Positions 10,755-22,774 of a stretch of DNA of 64,000 nt are shown one piece after another. The stretch covers positions 6,820,001 through 6,884,000 of the forward strand of contig OY978525.1 in NCBI GenBank assembly GCA_963854835.1, in the 5' to 3' direction. Position 1 is the first letter of the stretch. Each line of letters starts with the position of its first letter. The notes beneath the pieces were generated by a model. That model was not told the origin of the DNA and did no database searches. It saw only the letters and a list, made by a program, of their open reading frames with translations. A program made the position numbers and the translations under genes. This stretch comes from Megamerina dolium (Eukaryota > Arthropoda > Insecta > Diptera > Megamerinidae).

Positions 10755-11327
10755 CCAAAAAATACCAAGAAATTCAGATTTAGAGAATAGTTAGCATTGA
10801 TCTCCTGAGCTCAAAACACATAAAAAATTTTTTTTTGTATGATCAAGTTTTTGAGATTACGGTAATTTTGTGTTTATTTGGATATTACTTCATTGAAAAG
10901 CATTTTTTTTTTTTGCTAAATTGTCAAATGGGATCAACGCAAACAGTACCTCGTTCAAGAGACAATTAAAGTACGCTTTTTATGACATACAACTTGCATG
11001 ACTGATTGAGCAGAGTTAGGGCTGGTCAAATTCAACATTTTTAGAATTTATGTGATTTTAAAAAAATTTGCATTCCAAAAGTGATTTTTTTTATAAGAAG
11101 TTGTAAAAAACAGGAATGTTTTATCTTTTTAACTGCAAACACTTTAAGCCTACTATTATGAAGATTTGGTGAAAATTGAATTTTTGATGAAGTGATATAA
11201 AAAAAAAAACACAAAATTACCGTTACCTCAAAAACCTAGCCATACAAAAAATTAAAAAAATATATTTTGAGCTCAGGAGATCAATGCTAACTGTCTCCTA
11301 TATCTGAATTTCATGGTATCTTTTCAA
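10755..11327. mobile_element. Foldback (long inverted repeat) element, ~570 bp
   Basis: The left arm (about 10755-10915) contains AAATTCAGAT, GTTAGCATTGATCTCCTGAG, CTCAAAA and ACGGTAATTTTGTGTTT. The right arm (about 11165-11327) contains the same blocks reversed, for example CTCAGGAGATCAATGCTAAC at 11273-11292 and AAACACAAAATTACCGTTAC. The arms are ~160 bp with scattered differences and small indels, around a 250-bp AT-rich centre without an ORF. This is the architecture of a non-autonomous DNA transposon or MITE. I could not fix a target duplication, so the superfamily is open. Confidence 0.85.
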
Positions 11328-12141
11328 AATATATAATTGAAAAGTAGTGTTAGTGTTAATAAATCAAGAAATAAATTTAGAGAAATATTTTTTACAATAG
11401 TTCATGTGCTTCTATCTCGAATCTAAATTCTTTTATTCTGTAATTATTAAAATTTTCGATTAATAAAAGCATATGCCAGTAAATTAGTAATTAATGTAAA
11501 TAAATTTGTATTAATTGCGGAAGAAATTAACAAAAAGTAAAGCTAAACACATTAAAATAAAAAAAATAAAAAAAACAATTTTTCAAAATAACAAATGATT
11601 ACCCTTCAAGCAATAAAATAATAGCAAATTCATGATAATAATAATAATAATTGAAAAAGAAGGTGCGATATATAGATTTTTTTATAAAATTTCTGGTATG
11701 CATTTAAAAGGGTAACATCGCAGCAACTATGACAATAATATAGACATACATAAGTATATTTACAAACATACATACAATAAAAATCATATTGGCAACATTG
11801 AACTTTAGAAAAACATAAATAAAAATAGTTGAAAAAAAAAAAACCAAATTACAAGCCACAGGGGGCCCAGTTAGGAGCGCTTACATTCATATGAGTATTG
11901 TATATACATAATACAATTGTTATTATTGCTGCTGCCAACATATGTTTAAGTAGGTACACATATGTATGTATACATTAGATCGATACAAAATGTATGTCAT
12001 AACTACTAGAATATAATTTAATTATGTGGGTACAAAATGTTTTTTGAAAAGTCTTAAAAAAATGAAATTAAATGAATTAAACATTCAAAATGTTTTTCTT
12101 CAAACAATAAATATTCGAAAAAATTTTCATTTGTATAAAAG
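11328..12141. other. AT-rich non-coding DNA
   Basis: A/T homopolymers, an (ATA)n run near 11638-11650 and a CAAACATACATAC run. No gene or transposon seen. Confidence 0.45.
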
Positions 12142-13320
12142 TAACAGGTGTAATAAAAAGGAATTCATTATTTTTCCAATAGATGGCTTTAGTAATCTGT
12201 GTCTTGCGTTGTATAAGCGCAATCGGGTTATGCTAGATGGCGTTAGAAAGATAGGATTTCGTACTAAATAAACTTTTCAAGCAATTTTGTGATTGCTTGA
12301 CTCAGTATTGTTTGAGCACGCGTCAAAAATGGACACCAGTAAAGAGAAAATATGCCATATTTTACAGAGTTTCTTCGATAAAGGCGAAAACGCAAGCCAG
12401 ATGGCTGAAAATGTGAATAGTGTTTATGGTCCTGATACTGTAACAGCCAATCACGTGAAATTTTGGTTTCGTCGATTCCGTACCGGTAATTTTTATGTCA
12501 AAGATGCATCACGCTCTAGAAGGCCAATTGTCGAAAATATCGATAAAATAATGTAAATCGTCGAGTCTGACCGTCATCTAAGCACTGTGTCTATTGCCCA
12601 GGAGCTAAAAAATGTACAAAAAACCATTTGGAATCATTTAAATCAGGCTGGATACAAAAAGAAGCTCGATGTATGGGTCCCACACGAGTTAACGCAGAAA
12701 AACCTGTCGGACCGAATTTCCATCTGCGAATCGCTGCTGAATCGCAACAAAATCGATCCATTTCTGAAGCGGATGGTTACTGGTGATGAAAAGTGGGTCA
12801 CTTACGACAACGTCAAGCGAAAACGGTCGTGGTCGAATAGCGGTGAGCCGGCGCAAACGGTGGCCAAGCCAGGATTGATGTTTGATGGGATTGGGATTGA
12901 GTAGGAATCATCTACTATGAGCTGCTCCCCTATGGCCAAATTCTTAATTCGGAACTCTACTGTCAACAATTGGACCTCTGAAGGATGCAATAGCCCAATA
13001 GAAGAGGAATTGTGTTCCATCAAGACAACGCCACGCCACACACATCGATATTGACTCGTCAGAAGCTCTGGGAGCTTGGTTGGGAGGTTCTTATGCATCC
13101 AACTTATACTCCGGGCCTGGCACCAAGTGATTACTACCTTTTTCTGTCCATGGTGAATTATTTTGCTGGTGAAAAATTCGCTTCAAGAGAAGCTTGTGAA
13201 AATCGACTGTCCCAGTTTTTTGCCAATAGGGACGAGAGTTTTTATGAGAGTGGCATTATGAAATTACCTTCAAAATGGCAACAAGTTATCGAACAAAACG
13301 GTGCATATTTGACTTATTAA
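12142..13320 (+). mobile_element. Mariner (mellifera-like), 5' end intact, 3' TIR not found
   Basis: A TA at 12142-12143 precedes ACAGGTGTAATAAAAAG, which matches GCAGGTGTAGTAAAAAG at 21295, also preceded by TA. The two copies then share about 180 bp of 5' untranslated sequence and the transposase gene. Homology ends with the coding region at ~13320, and no reversed ACAGGTG end follows, so the 3' terminus seems lost or too diverged to see. Confidence 0.85.
12329..13320 (+). pseudogene. Mariner transposase (mellifera-like), D,D34D triad intact but gene broken
   Basis: The frame starts with MDTSKEKICHILQSFF and runs through the first helix-turn-helix (FDKGENASQMAENVNSVYG) and VKFWFRRFRTGNF. 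A TAA replaces a codon after KIM (12554-12556). The next section has WVPHELTQKN and the first aspartate in MVTGDEKWVTYDN. A TAG after DGIGIE and an internal frameshift or deletion near 12900-13010 follow. The second aspartate is in FHQDNATPHTS and the third, exactly 34 residues later, in GLAPSDYYLF. The C-terminus FANRDESFYESGIMKLP...QNGAYLTY looks complete. All three aspartates are present, but stops and a deletion make it a pseudogene. Confidence 0.92.
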
Positions 13321-13830
13321 GCGATTAGGCCCATTCCTGGCTTAATTGCTGATTTAATAAGCGACATTGCCGTGTTTGGTCTGTAAAAAAACCCGAAGAG
13401 GTTTGGGTTGGTGGGGCTTCTGGGCTTGTAGAATCATTCTTCAAATCCAAATAGGTCAGCCACAATGCAAATCTACGACGTCTAAGGGCTGTCGTTAAAT
13501 CCCGATAAAACAACCGATTATTGTACTTTAGGGGCTGGTGGAATCAACAATCCATAATTTTGCAAAAATGATTCCGACGATAATGTTACTATGAATGAAC
13601 GAATGGCGCCATGCTAAGATTCTATTGGCTGCCTGGAATAGAATAACGTGATATCGATGACATTTGATTCCCGTAAGATGGTGCTTGTCAACCGATTGAG
13701 AGGCACGTCCGTGTAACACCAAGGGACGGGTGACTGTTGAGTACTGAAGAAAGTACTTCTGAATGAATTTTAATAATTTATTCATGGACAAAGTTCGATT
13801 TATAGGAGAAGATTTGCAAAAGTTCATGTT
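13321..13830. other. Unclassified, less AT-rich segment downstream of the mariner
   Basis: Base composition is more balanced than the neighbourhood and the segment has short open frames on the minus strand (62 and 99 residues). No motif was recognised. An old transposon fragment is more likely than a host exon, but I cannot assign it. Confidence 0.3.
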
Positions 13831-14265
13831 TTGTGGCTGTAAAATAATAAAAAAAAAAAAAATGTTGAGAATTTTTGAGTTGATCTAATCTACACACTGA
13901 ATATGTATGAACATATTTAGTGCCAAATATGTATGCGACGATATTTAATTGTGACACAATGGCACTTGACACTCGTCTTTGAATTGATATTTTTGGTTTG
14001 GTTTGCTGTTTTTTCTTCTTCTTCTATTTTTTTAACCTCTGTGAGTGATCAATTTACAGAAAATTGAACAATGAAAACAAAAAAAAAAAACCCCAAATCA
14101 AATCAAATCAAACGAAACTAAACCACTAGCTACCATGACATAGTACATCTTTTTGGTATGACTTTGTGGTGCACCTCATTTGTGATACACGTATGTATGA
14201 GTATGAGTACACTCCTTCTGTAACCAATTAATAATTATTTGATGATAGTTATATTCGTTGAAAAT

Positions 14266-14300
<35 letters not shown>

Positions 14301-15803
14301 ATTGTTATTGTTAATTTTTTTGGCCTTTTTCAAGAACGTGATCTTGTTCCGGTGCCGCTGCTTCTGTTGCTGCTGACGGCAACGATGATGATGATGATGA
14401 TGGTTGATGCTGTTGCTAATGACTTTGATGACGTTTCATTGCTAAGAATATTTTAAAGTTGCTGTAATGCCGTTGATGATGAGTTAAGTTAACCATTAAG
14501 AATACTAATGGCGTTAAATATTTACTTCTAAAGGTAAGCACCTACTTACGTACTTAGAATCAAAACGATGAACCAAAAAAAAAAAAAAATAATAAATGAT
14601 GAAAAATAACAATGAAAATCATAAAAAAAATTAAAGCGGTAATGAGTTTACTACACGATTTCGATTATTGACGATTTGTAACAGTTGTGCTATTAGGTAA
14701 GTACCTACCATCATGTAGTACATACTCGTACTTACATTCTTGTACTCAGTGCTATTTGTTGTTGATGTGATTCTTCAAATTCTTCATTTCTAATATTTTA
14801 AGCTAACTAATTGCTTTTTGTTTTCTGTTAAGTACTTAGATACTAATCGGAAATGGTATTTCATCTGTCTGTTAAAAAATATTTCAAATGATATTTAATT
14901 ACTCGCATTTGTGTATAATGAAATGTTAAACAAGAACAAGAACAAGAACCAATAAATGTGAATTATATGAAGTACAGGTTAAATTCGTAACAATTTTAAT
15001 TGGATTCAAATACAAAGGTATTTGAAAAAAAAAAAACAAAAAAATAGAATAGTAAGATAAGATTAATTGTAGAATTTATAGAATAATGCAAAATAATTAA
15101 AAAATCATCAACAATAATTAAAACAATGGAAAAACACTATAATTTTTACTATACACATGTATTAACATGAATTAAATATCTATGCATACAATTTTAACAA
15201 AACGAATATACATATATGTATGCAATAAAAAATAATTAAATTAAAATATAATTAACCTGAAATTACAATGAAATTGAAATTAAAATTTAATTTGGATTAC
15301 AAAAATATAATTGATGACATTCAAGAGTGTAAAATGAATGCTATAAAAATGTGAGCATAAAAAATTACTAAATATTTAATTATTAAAAAAATTTATATAC
15401 AAACATACAAACATACTCGTAACATTTATTTTTGTCATTTTACTAGAGTTTTTATTATGCATTAAATTTTAGTGTCTTAGCTTATACTCGTAATATAGAA
15501 AATGAAATGTGAGAATGTATTATATAAAGTAATCAAAAGTAATTAGCATAGTTTTTAATTAATGCACATATAAATCTCTTGGTTTTTTTTTTTTTTTGGG
15601 ACTAGATATTGAGCAATCCAATTATCATTTATACGCAGTATGGGATAACATTTCATTATAGTAAATTATTCTAATTCATTTTGAAAGTCACTGCAGTACT
15701 GCCATCGTAATCTAAAGATCACTTAGCAAACTATACGTACATTTCGGTTCTTTCATATATTTCTAATCACAACGAATAGTTTTTGCGATCAATTTAACAA
15801 ACT
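13831..15803. other. AT-rich non-coding DNA with TTG and GAT microsatellites
   Basis: It holds (TTG)n at about 14269-14300, (GAT)n near 14382-14402, several poly-A runs (for example 13850-13861, 14576-14589) and three tandem AACAAG units near 14932-14949. No coding or transposon structure was seen. Confidence 0.55.
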
Positions 15804-16586
15804 GTTGTAATCAGGGACCGTAATTGTTATAAGCAATATTTAAAAATCAAAATTTAATAATTATTTTGTAATTTAATTTTTTTTTTTTATCAACGATAAA
15901 AATTATTTTTAGACTTTTATTTTTTTAATCATTAAAAAATATTTTGGTTTGATTTTAATTTTTTCATTCTATCGAAAAAATTACTTTTTGATTTTTATTT
16001 TATTATTCAAGAATAAAAATTATTTTTCGAAATTTATTTTTTTGCTCAGTTCTTTATGTTGTTATTGTTTTTTATTTTTTTATTGTTGATTGGCAGACGA
16101 GATTGAAACAAAAAAAAAAAATTTACTATTCACAACCACAAAGCTATATGATGTTTTGAGTTTTATTTATGGGGGAAAAAAATAAAAATCAAAATTGAAG
16201 TTTTATTCCCGAACACAAAAAAAAAAAAATTGAATTCAAAAAATTATTTTTATTACTGAGCAAAAAAAAAAAAAAAAACTAAAAAAATAATTTTTATTCT
16301 TGAATAATAAAATAAAAAACAAAAAGTAATTTTTTCGATATAGTAAAAAAATTGAAATCAAACAATAATTTTTATAAAAGATTCAAAAAATACAAATCTA
16401 AAAATAATAATTAATTTTAATTTTTTCACGTAATACTCAAAAAATAAAAATTTTTAGTGGTTCCAATTCAGCGTTTAATCAGTATCATTTTGATGTACTC
16501 AGCTGTGTTCACCGACATGTAGAAAATGTTGATTTTTGCATTTGAATTTTTAAAAATAATCATTATTTGCGGTCTCTGGTTGTAAT
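15804..16586. mobile_element. hAT-like foldback MITE with perfect 8-bp target-site duplication
   Basis: The element spans 15812-16578 (767 bp). It starts CAGGGACCGTAATTGTTATA and ends, read reversed, CAGAGACCGCAAATAATGAT. The 8 bp GTTGTAAT lies immediately on both sides (15804-15811 and 16579-16586). An 8-bp duplication with CAGRG termini is the signature of hAT transposons. Long AT-rich arms pair inside it; for example the block with ATTATTCAAGAATAAAAATT near 15990-16022 is repeated in reverse near 16283-16312, next to GCTCAG/CTGAGC. No transposase ORF is present, so it is non-autonomous. Confidence 0.92.
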
Positions 16587-17490
16587 AAATTGTTGTTAAA
16601 ATGGATAAATCGACAAAAGGTGGCAAATAATCAAGTACCATCTATGCCTTTTGCATTTTACTCAAAATCTTTTAGTTAGATCTTAAGCTAAGCTGGTTTA
16701 ACAACGCTGTTCCGAGGCAAACAAAACAATTCCTCATGCTAGCTAAGGGTATATCGGACGAGCTACTTTCGTTAAGCCGAGGAGTCTTACAAATTCAATC
16801 TGGTTACTTTACAGGTATCACGTTTTTTTTGCGAATATCCAGTACTTGCCATATAAAGACTTCACCACCTGGGTGCCATTGTCATGCCTCCATACAAGTT
16901 AAGGAACAATAAATCACAGTGTTTAAATTCATAAATAACCTAAAACATATGGATTCAAAACATTAGGCCATGCACAATAGACCCTATTTGGTCTGTCTGT
17001 CATGAAATATCTGTCATGCAATGACAGCTGCCGCAAACTGTAGTGCGTAGTTTGACACACACTCTGAGAACGCACTCCAATATTTACATTAATCACATTC
17101 ACAATACATACATATATGTTTACAGATACAAATATGACTGCACAATATATTGGATAAGTGCACTAGAGGGTTAAGATCTTAAATAAAACGAAATTTACCT
17201 TTCGAAATGTTTATTTTCCTGTTGATCGGAATCGTAGGGACTCAGAAAACGACTAAGTTACTGGTTGCTAAATGACACCAGTGACACGGATAACGGAGTT
17301 TTAACGATAAATCGCAAATTTGAGTGTGTTAGAATCTCGACTAGGCATCCATCTTTACTAGATCAAATGAAAAGTACATTTACATAATTTATTCCCTCTT
17401 GTATCACCATGTAATTATTCTTCCAGATGTCGCCATAATTCTAATGGTCCTGGTATTTATGTGTCCAAAATTATAATCTAATATCAAATA
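16587..17490. other. Unclassified non-coding DNA
   Basis: Moderately AT-rich, with no ORF above background. A short palindromic CTGTCATGAAATATCTGTCATG patch lies near 17000-17022. Confidence 0.35.
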
Positions 17491-17493
17491 ATA

Positions 17494-18185
17494 ATTTTGC
17501 TACTTTGGAGCCAAGATCCCTACCCACAAAATGATGACACAAATATTCTTGCTGGTGTGGAAGGCCCACATCAGTCGTGAATTTTTTTTTTAATTCTGTT
17601 ATTATAGTGACGGATTAAGATCTCCAAATTTTACTGAGCAATCCGAATTAGAGTGCCGTAGCTCAGTGGTTATTGTGTTGGCCTTCTAATCTGTAGGTCA
17701 TGGGTTCAATCCCGGGCTGAAGCAAAAAATAATTTAATATCGAAAATATGTTACTTTCGAACGGCACCCACTTGTCGGCAAAGAATTGGCAATTCTTCCG
17801 GCAGGAATAATTTGCCATGGAAACGCTTCTAAAAGAACTATGTGACAGACAAAGCTCAGAAAAAGTGATGTTGCAAGAGTTCTGCCGTTCGGAATCGGGT
17901 AAAATAAGTAGGCCCTTTCTAATACTGTCCAAAATTTAACACGCAGAAGAGTTATGGAAGAAAAGGTCGGCCAGAGAGCCCTTCGGGGCTTATAAGTGCA
18001 ACATATTTATTTTTATTTTTTTTTTTTTTTACAATATTTTTGCTACTTTGGAGCCAAGATCCCTACCCACAAAATGATGACATAATTTTTCTAGCTAATC
18101 GTATGGGATTAATAGCTTTTTGAAGCTGCAGTCTTGAAGTTCTTTTTGAAAATTGTTATCATGATGACGGCTTAAGATCTCATTT
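17494..18185. repeat. Duplicated segment (~150 bp) flanking a SINE
   Basis: The phrase TTTTGCTACTTTGGAGCCAA plus the next ~35 bases (through CCCACAAAATGATGACA) occurs at about 17496-17545 and again at about 18037-18085. More diverged matches follow in both (for example GACGGATTAAGATCTC near 17611 and GACGGCTTAAGATCTC near 18167). The two units are ~543 bp apart, and the SINE lies between them. Confidence 0.8.
17651..18033 (+). mobile_element. tRNA-derived SINE, T-tailed subfamily (A)
   Basis: The head GTGCCGTAGCTCAGTGG includes an A box (TAGCTCAGTGG) and, 36 bases on, GGGTTCAATCCC, a B box: an internal RNA polymerase III promoter of tRNA type. A ~230-bp tRNA-unrelated body follows (TTTAATATCGAAAA, TTCGAACGG, GTCGGCAA, TTCTGCCGTTCGG, AAATAAGTAGG). 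The 3' module is AGCCC-TTCG-GGGCT, a perfect hairpin, then TAAGTGC and a T-rich run. SINEs encode no protein and rely on a partner LINE. Confidence 0.92.
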
Positions 18186-19050
18186 ATAGTACGAAATCTG
18201 TCTTTTATTTTATTGAAAATAATTCAAATTTTATTGAAAATAATTCAAAGGTTTCTAGGGCTTCAGTTAACTCTGTACAATTGATTGATGATCATCCAAA
18301 ACCATTTTTGTTAAGATTAATGGTTTATATAAATCCTTCAGTTGAATGAATCTCCAAGATTTGTTTTGAGGACCTTTAAAGTAGTGCAGCTCCTTCTTTA
18401 ATATAGTATTTTGAAGGACAGTTTTGCGTTGTTTCTTAAAAAATAATCTTTTATATTTACTTTGTGATTGCAAATCTGATATTTATGCTTTTTTGCCACG
18501 CCCCGCATGTTTAAAAACTATCATTCAGACATAAGATGATACAGCCCACCCAGTTTTACGAATAAAACCTCAGTTGTTCGACTCTTAATCTATCAGTTTC
18601 AAAAACTCTAAAGCTGGTTCATGAGAAAGTGGGACAGGTACAATATATGATTAGCGTTCTACCGTCTCTACCTACTCATTCACATATGAATTGCATTCTG
18701 AACTGTGATCTAAACCAATTACCTTTAAAGTTTCAACAAAAGAAAAGTGATTGGCATAAAATAATATTAGCCGGCTGGGCCTAGCACCTAAAATATCGGA
18801 GTAAATCGTTTGCACACTTAAAAACTTGTGGGAGCATAGTTTTAGTCCATAGGCAGAGACTTGTGATTCCCCATTCCTAATTATGCCTTTTGCTGATATA
18901 ATCACAAATGGTGCTCTTGGTGACAGTTGATAGTACTTCAACTATCGGATCATAGATAAATCGCCTTCATTGTTTAGTGAGTGTGTGAGTGACTCCATAT
19001 CCAAATCAAAGAAAAAGGATTCAGCCTATCAACAGCATTAAGTTTAGACT
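18186..19050. other. Unclassified non-coding DNA
   Basis: Short random frames only. No recognisable domain, RNA gene or repeat. Confidence 0.4.
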
Positions 19051-19472
19051 TGCATAGAAGTAGTGGGTGCCATAGCTCAATGGTTAGTGTGTTGGCCTTC
19101 TGATTTGTAGGTCGTGGGTTCAATACCCGGCTGAAACATAACAAAATTTAATATCGAAAAGATTTTTGCTTCGAACGGTACCCATCTGGCGGCAAGAATT
19201 GCCAATTTTTTCGACAGTAACAATTTGCCAAAAAATGCTCCTTAAAAAAGAGCTCTTTGACAAAAGTAAGTTAAAGTGATGTCACAAGGGTTCTACCATT
19301 CGAAACCAGCTAATATAAGTAGGTCTCTTTTAATGCTCTCCAAATTTAACACGCACAACAGTATTGGAAGAGAAGCTCGGTGGTATCACAATGGGCCCTT
19401 TTGGCCTAAGTGTATCCTCTCAGAGAGAGAGAGAGGGCAGCCACATAAGCTAACCTAACCTGCATAGAAGTA
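19051..19472 (+). mobile_element. tRNA-derived SINE, CCTAA-tailed subfamily (B), with 12-bp target duplication
   Basis: The insert is 19063-19460, flanked by perfect repeats TGCATAGAAGTA at 19051-19062 and 19461-19472. It has the same tRNA-like head (GTGGGTGCCATAGCTCAATG; GGGTTCAATACCC) and body as subfamily A. The 3' module reads GGTATCACAATGGGCCC, GGCCTAAGTG, a CCTCTC...GAGAGG hairpin, GGCAGCCACATAA and CTAACCTAACC. This is the best-defined full-length copy in the window. Confidence 0.95.
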
Positions 19473-20888
19473 CTAGTCCAGAAGTAGTCAAAGGGTTACT
19501 AAGAGCTTTAGTTGGCACTGCAGACTCCAATTTCTTTTCCTATCAATCAATTTTCTAAGAACTACGCAAATCATAGATTGGAGTATTGTTATTTAGGTGA
19601 AAATGTAGCATATCATCATTAGACTCAACGAAAATATAACAATCTGAATCGGTTCTAAATCGGTCCATAGAACATATGTTCAAAATATATTTACGCATGG
19701 AATGTAATTGTGGTTTTTGTACCAAAAAGACTTGTGTACCGAATACGAGTACTTGAGTACGAAAACTATAAACATATTTACCATATGCGGCTGGAATGTA
19801 CGATAATTCAAGAACTTTGTGAAATAATTACGTTCAAATTCCTTATTAAAGTGTTATGTAAATTCAAACTCATAGTACACACTATTGAAAGTATTATGTT
19901 CAATAGAAAGGCATTATTTAAATTTTGAAATAAAAAAAAAATAAAAAATAAAAAATATTAAATCATAAAATCTTGTGAACAAATCAACAAATCGAGCAGA
20001 ATTTTTTAAATAATAAAATAGAAAAGATAGAATACAAAAAAAAAAAATCGCATTTAATAAAATGTAAAATTCGCATAAAAATCATCAAACATAAAAAAAT
20101 CACGTTCTTTAATTTGTTTTTATTTGTCATTGTATCAATGTACAAACATATATGTATTTATTGTTTTTTTAAGTTACTATTTTATTTTTATTTTATTCTT
20201 TTTTTTTTTGCAAATACTCGTTAAAATCAATCGTTTTCATTACACATATACACAATTACACAAGTTTTCCATAAACTTGATTTTATATGCAACAGGAAAT
20301 AAAGGTCAATAGCGGCATAAAACAATAGTGTAGAAAAAACTTATTGAAAAATTACTACAAAAAAAAAAAAAAAATGAAATTAATAAACAATTATATTCGT
20401 GCACTCGTAAAAATATATAGCTATAAAAAAAATAATCGTATATGTATGCCTTTGGCGTAAAATTTTTACGCATGCGTACGATTTAATTTGTCTGGCAGCT
20501 GTATTGATGACTGTCAACACTTTACCTTGTGCATTTGATTAAAATTAATTTCAAATACAATTTATGTAATTAATTACAAAATTTTTTTTGGAATTTTTAT
20601 AATATGCGTGAACAAAAAAAAAATTATCGCTTGTATGGCAAGGGTTAATTTTAATTTCTAATATTACCGAAATGAGTCATATGTGTAATTATGAAATTTA
20701 ATTGCAATTTATTACAAATTATTTTATACATTATTTCATATTAATATATGTATAACATAAATTATATTAATAAATCACAATCGACGTAAATATGTAAAAT
20801 AAATGGCAAATTGAAATTATTATAAATTTATCATACTTCTATATTTATTTACGGATATAAAATATGTACAATACATAATACAAAATTC

Positions 20889-20919
<31 letters not shown>

Positions 20920-21292
20920 AAAATTATAGTAATTAAATTAAATTGTAATTAAGCCATGTTCAGTTGTTATATTAATGTACAAATATGTATTTGCTCATTG
21001 TTCGATTGATTTGCTAAATCGAAGGTGAAGATGCTACTTGAATTGATTAGAGATTTTTATTCGATTTTCAATTAAATTTTTATATGTATTACAACCTTTT
21101 TGGTGCGTAATATTATTGTTGATTTCAATAGCTTTTTATATGGATACACATACGAGTACCTACATATTTATATGCTATAGGTATATAGTTTGTTGACTAT
21201 CATATCGAGATTGTGATTATCTTATGTGGATGAAATTTTAAAATTTTCTTATAAAACATTCTCAATATTGCACATGTTTCAAAAAGTATAAA
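19473..21292. other. AT-rich non-coding DNA with GAA microsatellite
   Basis: It includes a (GAA)n tract at about 20890-20922 and several long poly-A or poly-T runs (20036-20047, 20199-20210, 20358-20374). No gene or transposon is visible. Confidence 0.55.
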
Positions 21293-22412
21293 TAGCAGGT
21301 GTAGTAAAAAGAAATCCATTATTTTTCTGATAGATGGCTTAAGTAATCTGTATCTCGCGTTGTATAAGTGCGATCAGGTTACGTTAGATGGCATTAGAAA
21401 GATAGGATTTCGTACTAAATAAACTTTTCAGGTAGTTTGGTGATTGCTTGACTCAGTATTGTTTGAGCACGCGTCAAAGATGGACACCAGTACGCCATAT
21501 TTTACAGTGTTTCTTCGATAAAGGCGAAAACGAAAGCCAGATGGCTGAAAATGTGAATAGTGTTTCGGTCGATTCCGTTCCGGTAATTTTGATGTCAAAG
21601 ATGCACCACACCCTGGAAGGCTAATTGTCGAAAATATCGATAAAAGAATGGAAATCGTCGAGTCTGACCGTCATGTAAACACTGTTTCTATTGCCCAGGA
21701 GCTAAACATTGCACAAAAAACCGTTTGGAACCATTTAAATAAGGATGGATACAAAAACAACCTCGATGTATGGGTGCGACACGACTTAACGCAATAAAAC
21801 CTCATGGACCGAATTTCCATCTGCGAATCGCAGCTGAATCGCTACAAAATCGATCCATTTCTGAAGCGGATGGTTACTGGTGATGAAAAGTGGGTCACTT
21901 ACGACAACGTCAAGCGAAAACGGTCGTGATCGAATCGAGGTGAGCCGGCGCAAACGGTGGCCAAGCCAGGATTGATGGTCAGGAAGGTTTTGTTATATGT
22001 TTGATGGGATTGGCAGGGAATCATCCACTATGAGCTGCTCTCCTACAGCCAAACTCTTAATTCGGGATCTGTACTGTCAACAATTGAACCGTCTGAAGGA
22101 AGCAATCGCCCAGAAGCGGCCAGCTTTGATCAATAGGAGAGGAATTGTGTTCCATCAGGGCAACGCTAGGCCACACACATCGATAGTGATTCGCCAGAAG
22201 CTCCGCGAGCTTGGTTGGAAGGTTTTTATGCATCCACCAAGTGATTACTACCTGTTCCTGTCTATGGCGAATGATTTTGCTGGTGAAAAATTCACCTCAA
22301 GAGAATCTTGTGAAAATTGACTGTCCCAGTTTTTTTGCCAATAGGGACGAGGGTTTCTATGAGAGTAGCATTATGAAATTACCATCAAAATGGCAACAAA
22401 TTATCGCAAACC
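21293..22412 (+). mobile_element. Second copy of the mellifera-like mariner, 3' end missing
   Basis: TA at 21293-21294 is followed by GCAGGTGTAGTAAAAAG and a 5' leader closely matching that at 12.15 kb. Homology to the other copy stops near 22412 within the transposase C-terminus (GGCAACAAATTATCGCA). No 3' inverted repeat was found. Confidence 0.85.
21480..22412 (+). pseudogene. Mariner transposase (mellifera-like), heavily broken
   Basis: It is related to the copy at 12.3 kb but has independent damage. The start MDTS is followed by a 20-base deletion; a larger deletion removes part of the helix-turn-helix region near 21560. A TAA interrupts the segment after DLTQ, and TGA sits after KRKRS. 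The first aspartate is kept in MVTGDEKWVTYDN. The second is lost (FHQGNARPHTS, glycine for aspartate). A short deletion before PSDYYLFLSM removes part of the YSPDLAP block, but the third aspartate remains. Frameshifts follow. Confidence 0.9.
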
Positions 22413-22774
22413 TTATATATGGACTATTATGTGCTAGTCTTCCGTACATAAGGTCGTCCGTTCAATTAGTGCTTCAATAGCAACCTAATGGAATTTGTTT
22501 TCACAGAGAGGTGAACACTGCTATTTCAAATATGCGCACACATTTTAGCAGGAAATAAAAAGCTCTTCTGTACTGTGTGTGCTCTGAAATTGAAAAATGG
22601 TCAAGGCTTTAGGAAGCGCTTGATGTTATTTTTGATAAAAAATCCCGATCACCATCCTTTCTGAAAGCCAAGATAGGCTGAGGGTACTACTTGAAATGAA
22701 AATTACCCGAAAGATGAGAATTTTGATTCACCACAGAATTTTAAGATTCAATGGACTGATAACAAGGTCTTATT
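22413..22774. other. Unclassified non-coding DNA
   Basis: No clear feature. It abuts a minus-strand LINE remnant. Confidence 0.3.

Noticed and set aside
17651..17726. Functional tRNA genes at the SINE heads
   Set aside because: The A and B boxes are followed by a shared ~300-bp body and tail at every site. These are SINE heads, not genes.
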